From: Clostridiales bacterium UBA7273 | Lineage (GTDB): Bacteria > Bacillota > Clostridia > Oscillospirales > Oscillospiraceae | Length of the DNA: 64,000 nt | Reading direction: 5' to 3' | NCBI GenBank assembly: GCA_002472405.1 | Contig: DKRV01000040.1 | Location: forward strand, 13,722-77,721 | Notes under the pieces: generated by a model | What the model saw: only the letters and a program-made list of their open reading frames with translations | What the model was told of the DNA's origin: nothing | The model's database searches: none | Position numbers and translations under genes: made by a program | Shown: positions 15,435 through 24,441 of the stretch, piece after piece | Numbering within the stretch: the first letter of the stretch is position 1 | Layout: the number at the start of each line of letters is the position of its first letter

Positions 15435-15851
15435 TTGACAGGCGAATATAAGCACAGTATCGACAATAAGGGCAGGCTGTTTATTCCGGCAAAGCTTAGG
15501 GACGAGCTTGGCGACGTGTTCTATATAACCCTTTCGATGGACGATTGCCTCTCGGTTTACAGTGCGGAAAGCTGGAAGGAATTTTCCGATAAGGTAAATG
15601 CAATGAGCTATGTAAAGCAGCGGAAAATGCGGCCTCTGTTTGCGTATGCGGCAAAATGTGAGCTTGATAATCAGGGCAGAACCCTCATACCGGCGCATTT
15701 GCGTGAGTATGCGCATCTGAGCAAGAACGTTGCCGTCATCGGCTGCAATAATCATGCCGAAATATGGGATGAAGCAAGCTGGCAAAAGCTTTCCGAAAGC
15801 GAGATAACCCCCGAAAACATTGCATCCGTAATGGACGAACTGGAGTTTTGA
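15435..15851 (+). CDS. mraZ: Transcriptional regulator MraZ
   Basis: A 138-residue AbrB-like regulator of the division and cell-wall cluster, forming ring oligomers on its repeat box. I start it at TTG 15435 because a near-perfect GGAGGTGA site ends 5 bases before it and the protein then begins MTGEYKHSIDNKGRLFIPAKLR, the family N-terminus. An ATG 87 bases upstream lies within the promoter and operator and is not used. Both SpoVT/AbrB-like halves are visible: DNKGRLFIPAKLR and DNQGRTLIPAHLR. Confidence 0.95.
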   Translation: MTGEYKHSIDNKGRLFIPAKLRDELGDVFYITLSMDDCLSVYSAESWKEFSDKVNAMSYVKQRKMRPLFAYAAKCELDNQGRTLIPAHLREYAHLSKNVAVIGCNNHAEIWDEASWQKLSESEITPENIASVMDELEF

Positions 15852-15852
15852 T

Positions 15853-16791
15853 ATGCCTAATGAAGTAAAGCACATATCGGTGCTGTTAAATGAATGTATT
15901 GAAAATTTGAATATAAAGCCCGACGGCATATATGTTGACGGCACTCTTGGGCTTGGAGGGCACTCCGAGCAGATACTAAAGCGCCTTGACACCGGCAGAC
16001 TTATCGGAATTGACCGCGACGAGAGCGCTATAAGGCGCACCGGCGAGCGCCTTGCGCAGTATGCCGATAAAATGACGCTTGTGCACGGAAACTTCTGCGA
16101 CGTTTCGCAGATACTCGATGAGCTTGGCATAGCTGCTGTTGACGGAATGCTGTTTGACCTTGGCGTTTCCTCGCCGCAGCTCGATGAGGCCGAGCGCGGC
16201 TTTTCGTACATGAACGATGCGCCGCTTGATATGCGCATGGATAACACAAGCGCACTTACCGCATCGAACGTCGTAAACGATTGGAATGAGGCTGAGCTTG
16301 TTCGCATTCTCCGCGATTTCGGCGAAGAGCGCTATGCAAGAAGGATCGCCTCGCGCATAGTTGAACGCCGCGAACAGAAAAAGATAGAAACAACGCTTGA
16401 GCTTGTGGATATAATCCGCTCTGCAATGCCGGCAGCCGCGCTGCGCGAGAAGCAGCATCCTGCAAAGCGCAGCTTTCAGGCAATAAGAATTGCCGTTAAC
16501 GATGAGCTCGGCGCGGTAGACAGAATGATGAAAACAGCGCCTGACAGCCTAAAAATAGGCGGCAGACTGTGCGTCATAAGTTTCCACTCGCTTGAGGACA
16601 GAATAGTTAAAATGGGCATAGCCGCAAGGGAAAACGGCTGCACCTGCCCGAGAGAAGCGCCAATATGCGTCTGCGGCTTTAAGCAGACACTCAAGAGCGT
16701 GCACAGAAAACCAATAGTGCCGGATGAGGATGAGCTGAAATTCAATCCGCGTGCGAGAAGCGCAAAGCTCCGCGTCGCCGAAAGGGTGTAG
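15853..16791 (+). CDS. rsmH: 16S rRNA (cytosine-1402-N4) methyltransferase RsmH
   Basis: A 312-residue SAM-dependent methyltransferase of the small-subunit decoding site, in its usual place after mraZ (one base apart). It has HISVLLNE at the start, the SAM loop YVDGTLGLGGHSEQIL, DLGVSSPQLD and the C-terminal NPRARSAKLRV signature. Normal length. Secure. Confidence 0.96.
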   Translation: MPNEVKHISVLLNECIENLNIKPDGIYVDGTLGLGGHSEQILKRLDTGRLIGIDRDESAIRRTGERLAQYADKMTLVHGNFCDVSQILDELGIAAVDGMLFDLGVSSPQLDEAERGFSYMNDAPLDMRMDNTSALTASNVVNDWNEAELVRILRDFGEERYARRIASRIVERREQKKIETTLELVDIIRSAMPAAALREKQHPAKRSFQAIRIAVNDELGAVDRMMKTAPDSLKIGGRLCVISFHSLEDRIVKMGIAARENGCTCPREAPICVCGFKQTLKSVHRKPIVPDEDELKFNPRARSAKLRVAERV

Positions 16792-16797
16792 AGGTTT

Positions 16798-17187
16798 TTG
16801 AAAAGCTCCGGCAGCGAATATCAATACGGCTCCAAAAGCGCAAAGCGACGGGTAAGCGCCAGGTATGATAAAAAGCTCGGAGGCGCAATGCGCACAGCGC
16901 TCATGGCAGCGCTTGCGATAGCAGCGGCGGTGATGCTCGTCCTGTCGCTTTTTGTGCGAGTTGAGCTTACTGAGATAAACGACAAAAATGTTGAGCTGAG
17001 CCGACAGGCACAGAGTCTTCATGAAGAAAACCGCCGTCTGTGCATTGAATATGAGTTTTCGCAGGATCTCGATGCGCTCGAAAAGGATGCCAAGTCGAGA
17101 CTCGGTATGCAGAGCACGCTTCAGCGCCGCACCGAGACTATTGACACTTCACCCGAGGATAGAGCATATATAGCAGATAACGGATAA
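16798..17187 (+). CDS. ftsL: FtsL/DivIC-type septum protein
   Basis: A small bitopic membrane protein of 129 residues: a basic cytoplasmic N-terminus of about 30 residues, one transmembrane helix (about 32-53, ALMAALAIAAAVMLVLSLFV), and an outer coiled coil. Its identity comes mostly from topology and from its position between rsmH and the transpeptidase gene; FtsL proteins have little sequence conservation. The TTG start at 16798 keeps a cytoplasmic tail; an ATG at 16888 after GGAGG is an alternative that would begin at the membrane helix. FtsL with FtsB/DivIC and DivIB activates septal wall synthesis. Confidence 0.75.
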   Translation: MKSSGSEYQYGSKSAKRRVSARYDKKLGGAMRTALMAALAIAAAVMLVLSLFVRVELTEINDKNVELSRQAQSLHEENRRLCIEYEFSQDLDALEKDAKSRLGMQSTLQRRTETIDTSPEDRAYIADNG

Positions 17188-17251
17188 GCTGCATATTTTA
17201 CGCGGCAAAATTATAGTATTAACTAATAAATTTTGTCCGGAAGGAGCAGCT

Positions 17252-19576
17252 ATGCGCAAAACCGTGAGCAGAAAACAGGTAAGCAGTCCTAACAGGACAA
17301 TGGTGCGCCGCACACTATTTCTGATGGCAGTGTGCGGCATACTTGCGTTTTCGGTGCTTGCAGTGCGGCTTTATATCCTGCAGGTGCGCGATCATGCCAA
17401 ATATGAGGAGCTTGCCATGAGCCAACAGCTTCGCGAAACGGGAACATCGGCCGAGCGCGGAACGATATACGACTGCAACATGAACATTCTCGCAATGAGC
17501 GCAAATGTCGATAATGTGTACCTTAGCCCTGCGGAGATCGCCATGTACAACGAAGACAGGGAGCTTATTGCCGATAAGCTTTCCGAGATCCTCGGCCTCG
17601 ACAGGGAGGATATCCTGAAAAAAACCGAGAATAACGGCTCGTGGTATGTGACCGTTGCGCGCAAGGTCGAAAAAGAGACTGCCGACAAGGTGCGCGAATT
17701 TAAAAACGAGTATAAGCTCAAGGGCGTCCGGCTGGAGAGCGATACGAAAAGATACTATCCGTATTCCTCGCTTGCCTGCCATGTGATAGGCTTTGTCGGA
17801 ACCGATAACTACGGCCTTGACGGGGTGGAAGCGCAGTATGACTCCGCTCTGTGTGGAACGTCGGGAAAATACATGCGCCTTGCCAATGCCTACGGCACCG
17901 CTCTTCTGTTTGACCAATACGAGGGCTACACCGGTGCCGAAAATGGCCTTGATCTTGTAACAACGATTGACCTCACGATCCAGCATTATGTTGAAAAGTC
18001 TCTGTATCAGGCCGTCGAGGATTACGACATTCAAAACGGAGCGGGCGCTATCGCGATGGATGTGAAAACCGGGAAGATACTTGCAATGGCGTCTATAGGC
18101 GGATATGACCTTAATAATTTTCTCGACGTTAGCGATGAGGCTAAAAAAGCGATCGAAGAAGCGCCGACGCAGGAGGAAAAGGATCAGATCCTTGCCGATG
18201 CACAGCGCCTGCAATGGCGGAATAAGACCCTGTCGGATACATACGAGCCCGGCTCGACGTTCAAAATAATAACGTTGTCCATGGCGCTCGAAGAGGGTAA
18301 GGTGAGCCTTGATGACAGTTTCTTCTGCGGCGGCAGCGTGCAGGTTCAGGGCAGAACAAATCCGGTTCGCTGCTGGAAAACAAGCGGCCACGGCTCGCAG
18401 AGCCTTACTCAGGCCGTGCAGCATTCATGCAACGCGGCATTTGTAAACATAGGAATGCGTGTCGGCGCGCAGGCTTTTTATAAATACTGCGATGCCTTCG
18501 GCTTCCTTGAACTGACGGGCGACAGCTCGCAGCAGCTCACCGCCAAGACCGGAATTGACCTCGGCGGCGAGAGCGGCAGCATATGGTGGAGCGAGGATAC
18601 CTTCTACAGCGAAAAGAACAAATCACAGCTCGCGGCTGCCTCATTCGGCCAGACCTTTACCATAACGCCGCTGCAGCTTATAACGGCCGTCAGCGCCTGC
18701 GTAAACGGCGGATATCTGATGCAGCCGTATGTAGTTGAAAGTTTACTGGACGAAGACGGCTTGGCGGTGTATAATCATAAGCCGAAAGTCGTGCGCCGCG
18801 TCATAAGCGAGGAAACCAGCAAAACCGTGTGCTCAATTCTCGAGCAGGTCGTCGGCGACCCGAACGAGGGCACGGGACGAAATGCGGCTGTTGCCGGATA
18901 TCGTATCGGCGGCAAGACCGGCACTTCGGAAAAGGTGAGCTATGAGGCTCAGACCGGTAAAAAGGAATACATCGTGTCCTTTATCGGATTTGCGCCTGCC
19001 GACGATCCGCAGATAGCTCTTTTGGTCATGCTCGATTCGCCCGGAAGCGGTTCGGGGGTTTACGTCTCGGGCGGCCAGATGGCGGCACCGACCGTTGGCA
19101 AAATGTTTGCCGATATCCTGCCGTACATGGGTATAGAGCCTAAGTACGATGAAAGCTCCGAAAAGGCCGATAAGCCTGTTCCCGATCTGAACGGACTGAG
19201 TGTTGATGATGCAAAAACAAAGCTTTCGGAAAACGGCTTTGACTGCCGACTTATAGGCTCCGGAACGACCGTTACGGCGCAGCTTCCGCTTACGGGATGC
19301 GTCATTGCGGAAGGAAGCACGGTAATTATCTATGCCGACGCAAGTCCGTCGGCCACTCTTGAAACCATGCCCGGCATTAAGGGTCTGAGCTATGCCGACG
19401 CGGTGAAGGAACTTAGCAAATACGGAGTTTTTGCCAGAAGCAACACCGTTGTGCGCGATGCGGAGAACCAAAAGGTGCTGACGCAGAGTGTGAAAGCAGG
19501 AGGCGATATAAAACACGGAACCGTCGTCGAGGTAACGCTCGTTTCGGATGACGAGAGTATTCTCGGTCGATATTAA
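17252..19576 (+). CDS. Class B penicillin-binding protein with two PASTA domains (FtsI/SpoVD type)
   Basis: Division transpeptidase of 774 residues. It has an N-terminal membrane anchor (about 20-45), a PBP dimerisation region, and the penicillin-binding domain with S335-T-F-K, S392-C-N and K555-T-G in the right order. Two PASTA repeats follow from about residue 645 to the end. Clostridia may have one or two such genes (PbpB for vegetative division, SpoVD for spore cortex); the PASTA tail and dcw position fit either. The ATG has an AAGGAG site at 17241-17246. Confidence 0.92.
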   Translation: MRKTVSRKQVSSPNRTMVRRTLFLMAVCGILAFSVLAVRLYILQVRDHAKYEELAMSQQLRETGTSAERGTIYDCNMNILAMSANVDNVYLSPAEIAMYNEDRELIADKLSEILGLDREDILKKTENNGSWYVTVARKVEKETADKVREFKNEYKLKGVRLESDTKRYYPYSSLACHVIGFVGTDNYGLDGVEAQYDSALCGTSGKYMRLANAYGTALLFDQYEGYTGAENGLDLVTTIDLTIQHYVEKSLYQAVEDYDIQNGAGAIAMDVKTGKILAMASIGGYDLNNFLDVSDEAKKAIEEAPTQEEKDQILADAQRLQWRNKTLSDTYEPGSTFKIITLSMALEEGKVSLDDSFFCGGSVQVQGRTNPVRCWKTSGHGSQSLTQAVQHSCNAAFVNIGMRVGAQAFYKYCDAFGFLELTGDSSQQLTAKTGIDLGGESGSIWWSEDTFYSEKNKSQLAAASFGQTFTITPLQLITAVSACVNGGYLMQPYVVESLLDEDGLAVYNHKPKVVRRVISEETSKTVCSILEQVVGDPNEGTGRNAAVAGYRIGGKTGTSEKVSYEAQTGKKEYIVSFIGFAPADDPQIALLVMLDSPGSGSGVYVSGGQMAAPTVGKMFADILPYMGIEPKYDESSEKADKPVPDLNGLSVDDAKTKLSENGFDCRLIGSGTTVTAQLPLTGCVIAEGSTVIIYADASPSATLETMPGIKGLSYADAVKELSKYGVFARSNTVVRDAENQKVLTQSVKAGGDIKHGTVVEVTLVSDDESILGRY

Positions 19577-19598
19577 TAGATATGAGGATGATGCACAT

Positions 19599-21053
19599 AT
19601 GAAATTATCTGAGCTTTTGAAAGACATAGACGTTTTAACGTTTGCTGCGCCCTCCGAGTGCGAGATCGGCGGCGTGAGCTACGATTCGCGCAAGGTGAAG
19701 CCGGGAGATGTCTTCGTGGCGATCTCGGGCTTTGAAACCGACGGATATAAATACATCCCGTCGGCAGTGGAAAAAGGTGCGGCCGTTGTTATAAGCGACA
19801 GAGTGCCGCAGGTAGATATCCCTTACGTTCTGGTTCACGACTGCCGAAAAGCGCTTGCTCTTTTAAGCCGCAACTTTTTCGGCGATCCTGCCGGAGCGAT
19901 GCAGATAATCGGCATTACCGGAACAAACGGAAAGACTACAACGACATATCTGCTCAAGCACCTGCTCGAGGACACTCTTGGCGCTAAGGTCGGACTTATA
20001 GGCACAAACGGCAACATGATAGGCAATGAGTTTATCCACACCGAGCGTACAACGCCGGAAAGCTTTGAGCTTCAGCAGCTTTTTGCCGAAATGAAAAATG
20101 CCGGATGCACGCACGTCGTCATGGAGGTGTCGTCGCATTCGCTTGTGCTCAGCCGCGTTGCCGGCATTGATTTTGCCGTCGGTGCGTTTACGAATCTTAC
20201 TCAGGATCATCTTGATTTTCACCATACTATGGAGGAGTATGCCGCAGCAAAGGCGCTGCTGTTCTCCGCCTGCCGTGTCGGCTGCATTAACATTGATGAT
20301 AAATGGGCGGACACCATGATGCAGAACGCCTCATGCAGGCTTCTCACTTATTCCGCCAACGGAAAAGAGGCGTCTCTTGCGGCGGAGAATATAAAGCTTT
20401 CCGCAAAGGGTGTGAGCTTTACGGCATCCTGCGACGGAAAGTGCGCCGATGTGAGTCTTGCAATCCCAGGAAGGTTTTCGGTGTATAATGCGCTCAATAC
20501 CATTGCGGTCGGCCTCGCCTTGGGAATAAGCCTTGATGACTGTGCAAAGGCAATGAAAACCGCGCACGGTGTTAAGGGGCGTATGGAGCTTGTTCCGACC
20601 GACGGTGACTATACGATAGTCATTGACTATGCCCACACTCCCGACGCGCTTGAAAACGCGCTCAAGGCGCTGCGAGCCGACCACGACGGCAGACTTGTCG
20701 TTCTCTTTGGCTGCGGCGGAGACCGCGACAGAACTAAGCGACCGATAATGGGCGCCATTGCCGCCGATAACGCAGATCTTGTCATTGTAACGAGCGATAA
20801 TCCGCGCACAGAGCAGCCGCAGGCGATAATCGATGAGATACTTGCCGGCCTTAAAGATAAGGCTACGGAGCACATTGCCATATGCGACCGCGCCGAGGCA
20901 ATTAAATGGGCGATTGACAACCATAGGGCAAATGATGTAATATTGCTTGCCGGCAAAGGCCACGAGGACTATCAGGTCGTCGGACATGAAAAGCATCACA
21001 TGGATGAGCGCGAGATAGTCGCAGAACATATAGAGAAGAGGAACGAAAAATGA
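19599..21053 (+). CDS. murE: UDP-MurNAc-L-Ala-D-Glu ligase MurE (meso-DAP type)
   Basis: Adds the third amino acid to the peptidoglycan stem peptide using ATP. I start it at ATG 19599 (484 residues, MKLSELLKDIDV); an upstream in-frame start lies inside the preceding gene. The ATP loop is GITGTNGKTTT. The specificity motif at 400-403 is DNPR, which is diagnostic of enzymes that add meso-diaminopimelate rather than lysine, so the wall should be A1-gamma type. The dapA gene at 42.4 kb is consistent. The stop overlaps the mraY start. Confidence 0.96.
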   Translation: MKLSELLKDIDVLTFAAPSECEIGGVSYDSRKVKPGDVFVAISGFETDGYKYIPSAVEKGAAVVISDRVPQVDIPYVLVHDCRKALALLSRNFFGDPAGAMQIIGITGTNGKTTTTYLLKHLLEDTLGAKVGLIGTNGNMIGNEFIHTERTTPESFELQQLFAEMKNAGCTHVVMEVSSHSLVLSRVAGIDFAVGAFTNLTQDHLDFHHTMEEYAAAKALLFSACRVGCINIDDKWADTMMQNASCRLLTYSANGKEASLAAENIKLSAKGVSFTASCDGKCADVSLAIPGRFSVYNALNTIAVGLALGISLDDCAKAMKTAHGVKGRMELVPTDGDYTIVIDYAHTPDALENALKALRADHDGRLVVLFGCGGDRDRTKRPIMGAIAADNADLVIVTSDNPRTEQPQAIIDEILAGLKDKATEHIAICDRAEAIKWAIDNHRANDVILLAGKGHEDYQVVGHEKHHMDEREIVAEHIEKRNEK

Positions 21054-22063
21054 CTCTCAAACTGACCCTTGCATTGGTTATGGCTTTTATAACCGCAGTT
21101 ATAGTGGGCAAGTTTTATGTACCCTGGCTCAGAAAAATGAAGGCAGGGCAGGAGATAAAGGAAAACGGCCCGACATGGCACATGTCGAAGTCAGGAACGC
21201 CGACAATGGGCGGTGTGATCTTCATAAGCGCATGTACGCTCGTATGCCTGACGGTCGGCTTTGAATCAATGCGCAGCGGAGACTTTACGCATATATTCGT
21301 GCTGCTGTTTGCGCTTGTTTTCGGCGCAATTGGCTTTCTTGATGACTGGGAAAAGCTGCGCAAGAAGCAGAATCTCGGTCTGAGCGCAAAGGCAAAGTTC
21401 CTGCTCCAGCTTGTTGCGGCTCTTGTTTTTGTGCTGCTGCTCCGCAAAATGGGCTATATCTCGACAAGGCTGTATATCCCGTTCTGGAATGTTGAGGTCT
21501 ATATCCCGGAGGTCATATATTTTATCCTTGCGGCGTTTATCATCGTCGGAACGGTCAATGCCGTTAATATTACCGACGGTGTTGACGGACTTGCAAGCGG
21601 AACGAGCCTCCCGGTGTGCCTGTTCTTTGCGGCTGTCAGCTTCCTTTGGGGAGATAAATACATGGCGCTCGGCATATTTGCCTCGGCTCTCCTCGGCGGA
21701 CTTATGGGCTTTCTTGTCTATAACTTCAATCCTGCCAAGGTATTCATGGGCGATACCGGCTCGCTGTTTCTCGGCGGTGCGATCGCGGCGCTTGCCTTTG
21801 CTTACGATATGCCGCTTATACTCATAACACTCGGCATCGTGTATATCATCGAAACTCTGTCGGATATTATCCAGGTAACCTACTTCAAGCTTACTCACGG
21901 CAAGCGTGTGTTTAAGATGGCCCCATTCCACCACCACCTTGAAATGGGCGGATGGACGGGCAAAAAGTGGAAAGAGAAAGAGCTTTTTGCACTTTTTACT
22001 TCCGTATCCCTTGTTTTTGCAATAATTTCATTCATAGGAATATATAATCGTTTCCAGCTCTGA
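21050..22063 (+). CDS. mraY: Phospho-N-acetylmuramoyl-pentapeptide transferase
   Basis: Ten-helix membrane enzyme (337 residues) that makes lipid I from UDP-MurNAc-pentapeptide and undecaprenyl phosphate. Visible signatures are TPTMGGVIF, FLDDWEK, the catalytic NITDGVDGLASG segment, FMGDTGSL and the late MAPFHHHLE. Notably murF, which normally sits between murE and mraY, is absent: the genes overlap by 4 bases. Confidence 0.96.
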   Translation: MTLKLTLALVMAFITAVIVGKFYVPWLRKMKAGQEIKENGPTWHMSKSGTPTMGGVIFISACTLVCLTVGFESMRSGDFTHIFVLLFALVFGAIGFLDDWEKLRKKQNLGLSAKAKFLLQLVAALVFVLLLRKMGYISTRLYIPFWNVEVYIPEVIYFILAAFIIVGTVNAVNITDGVDGLASGTSLPVCLFFAAVSFLWGDKYMALGIFASALLGGLMGFLVYNFNPAKVFMGDTGSLFLGGAIAALAFAYDMPLILITLGIVYIIETLSDIIQVTYFKLTHGKRVFKMAPFHHHLEMGGWTGKKWKEKELFALFTSVSLVFAIISFIGIYNRFQL

Positions 22064-22080
22064 TAACGGAGGGGTCGCCC

Positions 22081-23247
22081 ATGCAGTACGGCAGTGCCGA
22101 GCTCAGGATAAAGGAAACGAAAGATAAAACAAAGCGCGCAGGAATGGACATATCGTTCCTCGCGCTTGTTGTGATACTTTTGGCCATTGGAGTTACAATG
22201 GTGCTGTCCGCAAGCTTTGCAAGGGCGTACTTTGATCCCGGCGGAGTTACAAAGGGAAAGGCGACCTATTATTTTATAAGGCAATTTATTTTCGCCGCTC
22301 TTGGTGTTGCGGCGATGATAACATGCTCGCGACTGCCGGTCGGCTTTTACAAGCGCTTTTCGATGCCGGTTCTCATAGTGGCGGTCATCCTGCTCATGCT
22401 TGTCCCGATAATCGGAACGAACGCAAACGGAGCAAAACGCTGGATCGGCCTCGGGGCATTCACGATCCAGCCGTCGGAAATTGCCAAGATCGGAATAATA
22501 CTTGCTTTTGCATCAATGATCTGCGCCCGTCGGGGGAGAATGAAAAGCTTCCGATACGGCATACTGCCGTTTGCTGCGATACTTGCCGCGATAGTCGGCC
22601 TGTTGGTCTTGGAGCCGCATTTTTCGGCGTCTATCATAATCGTTGCCATCGGCGGCGTTATGCTGTTTCTGGGCGGAGCGCGCCTTATATGGTTCATTGC
22701 TGCTGCCGTTGCCGCAGGAGGCGGCATAGCGGTGCTTTTGACGATGTTCCCGTATGCTTCAACGCGAATAACGACGTGGCGTGATCCGTTTGCATCCACA
22801 TCGGACGAGGGGTATCAGATAGTTCAGTCACTGTATTCGATCGGTTCCGGCGGACTTACGGGACTCGGACTGGGGCAGAGCAGGCAAAAATATTTGTATC
22901 TGCCCGAGGAGCATAATGACTTCATATTTTCAGTAGTGTGTGAGGAGCTTGGCTTTATAGGAGCACTTTTAATACTCACGCTTTTTGCGCTGCTTATTAT
23001 CCGCGGCTACTGGATAGCGCTTCACAGCGCCGACAGATACAGCTTTCTGGTAGCAGCCGGAATAACTACGCTGCTTGCAATACAGGTCATATTAAACGTA
23101 GCCGTTGTGACCAATCTTGTGCCCTGCACAGGTATTTCGCTGCCGTTTTTCAGCTATGGCGGCACGGCGCTGCTGATGCAGATGGCCGAAATGGGGATAG
23201 TACTGAGCATATCCAGAGATTTGCCTGCAGGACGTGTGGGAGGATAG
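22081..23247 (+). CDS. ftsW: Lipid II polymerase / division protein FtsW
   Basis: SEDS-family glycosyltransferase of 388 residues with about ten membrane helices; partners the class B PBP at the septum. SEDS landmarks include GANGAKRWIGLG-like (TNANGAKRWIGLGAFTIQPSEIAK), GLGLGQSRQK, LPEEHNDFIFSVVCEELGF and a final FFSYGGTALLMQM. A GGAGGGG site precedes the ATG. murD, usually between mraY and ftsW, is missing. Confidence 0.93.
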   Translation: MQYGSAELRIKETKDKTKRAGMDISFLALVVILLAIGVTMVLSASFARAYFDPGGVTKGKATYYFIRQFIFAALGVAAMITCSRLPVGFYKRFSMPVLIVAVILLMLVPIIGTNANGAKRWIGLGAFTIQPSEIAKIGIILAFASMICARRGRMKSFRYGILPFAAILAAIVGLLVLEPHFSASIIIVAIGGVMLFLGGARLIWFIAAAVAAGGGIAVLLTMFPYASTRITTWRDPFASTSDEGYQIVQSLYSIGSGGLTGLGLGQSRQKYLYLPEEHNDFIFSVVCEELGFIGALLILTLFALLIIRGYWIALHSADRYSFLVAAGITTLLAIQVILNVAVVTNLVPCTGISLPFFSYGGTALLMQMAEMGIVLSISRDLPAGRVGG

Positions 23248-23250
23248 TAT

Positions 23251-24381
23251 ATGAGAATAATTTTTGCCTGCGGAGGCACTGCCGGACATATAAACCCGGC
23301 GCTTGCCGTTGCCGGCCGGATAAAGGAGCTTATGCCGGACAGTGAGTTCCTGTTCATCGGCGCCGTTGGCCAGATGGAGTCCGATCTTGTTCCGCGCGCA
23401 GGTTATAAGATAGAGACCGTTAGGGTCAGAGGACTGAGCAGGGAAAAGACGCTCGGCGGCTTTTTCCACAATATAAGCGCGGCGTGGCATCTTGTCCGCT
23501 CCACCATAAAGGCAAGGAAAATCATAAAAAGATTCAAGCCGGATGTCGTTGTCGGAACCGGCGGATACGTGTGCTTTCCGGTTTTGAAGGCCGCATCAAT
23601 GCTCGGCATACCGACCGCCGTTCACGAGAGTAACGCAGACCCCGGGCTCACGACCCGAATGCTCTCCGGCATAGTTGACACCATAATGCTCGGCTTTGAG
23701 GAAAGCCGGAAGTTTTATAAAAATCCCGAAAAGACCGTAGTGACCGGAACGCCTGTGCGCGGCGAGTTTTCGGCATACTCAAAGCAGGCGGCGAAAGCCG
23801 AGCTTGGCCTGCCTCTTGATAAGCCGCTTGTTGTGTCCGTGTGGGGCTCGCTCGGAGCCGAGAATATGAACGAGGTCATGTGCAGGTTCATCGAGCTTGC
23901 AGGCAAAAAGCCCGGATTTACGCTCATCCACTCGGCAGGCGTCGAAGGATATGAGAAAATGGTCGAGCATCTTCGCAGAACCGTTCCCGATTACGAGAAA
24001 AACGGTATGGACGTGCGTGAGTATATATATGACATGCCGCGCGTTATGGCGGCGGCTGATCTTGTCTTGTGCCGCGCCGGAGCTTCAACCATATCCGAGC
24101 TTACATATATGCACAAGCCCACGATATTTGTTCCGTCTCCGTTTGTCACGAATAATCACCAGTTCAAAAACGCAAAGGTCGTTGAGGATGCCGGCGGAGC
24201 GCTGATATTTGAGGAGGGCTGGTTTGAGCCGAAGGAGCTGCTCAAGGCGGTAAACGATATCCTATCATCTGATGATAAGCTCGAAAAAATGTCGGTGGCC
24301 ATGGCAAAGCTTGCAAAGCCCGAGGCGACCGATATGATCTGCGACAGAATATTCTCGCTCCTTGCTGAAAACCGAAAATAG
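23251..24381 (+). CDS. murG: UDP-GlcNAc:lipid I N-acetylglucosaminyltransferase
   Basis: Completes lipid II. The 376 residues start with the glycine-rich loop ACGGTAGHINPALAVA and contain the donor-binding segment LCRAGASTISELTYMHKPTIFVPSPF. Three bases separate it from ftsW. The stop is followed at once by the hairpin that embeds the murA ribosome site. Confidence 0.96.
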   Translation: MRIIFACGGTAGHINPALAVAGRIKELMPDSEFLFIGAVGQMESDLVPRAGYKIETVRVRGLSREKTLGGFFHNISAAWHLVRSTIKARKIIKRFKPDVVVGTGGYVCFPVLKAASMLGIPTAVHESNADPGLTTRMLSGIVDTIMLGFEESRKFYKNPEKTVVTGTPVRGEFSAYSKQAAKAELGLPLDKPLVVSVWGSLGAENMNEVMCRFIELAGKKPGFTLIHSAGVEGYEKMVEHLRRTVPDYEKNGMDVREYIYDMPRVMAAADLVLCRAGASTISELTYMHKPTIFVPSPFVTNNHQFKNAKVVEDAGGALIFEEGWFEPKELLKAVNDILSSDDKLEKMSVAMAKLAKPEATDMICDRIFSLLAENRK

Positions 24382-24390
24382 CAAGAAATC

Positions 24391-24438
24391 ACCTCGCAGC
24401 ATAGAATGGCATGATTTAAGTTCTTTCTGCGAGGTTTT
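24391..24438 (+). terminator. Hairpin carrying the murA Shine-Dalgarno
   Basis: Arms ACCTCGCAG (24391-24399) and CTGCGAGGT (24427-24435), loop of 27 bases, then TTT. The right arm contains GAGG, the only ribosome site for murA (ATG 24442). It can act as a leaky terminator or a translational lid. Loop sequence CATAGAAT resembles a sigma-E -10, but no matching -35 is in place. Confidence 0.6.
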
Positions 24439-24441
24439 ATT

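Noticed and set aside
15279..16307. 342-codon open frame on the minus strand
   Set aside because: Antisense to mraZ, its operator and rsmH.
17315..18424. 369-codon open frame on the minus strand
   Set aside because: Antisense to the class B penicillin-binding protein gene, which has all three active-site motifs.
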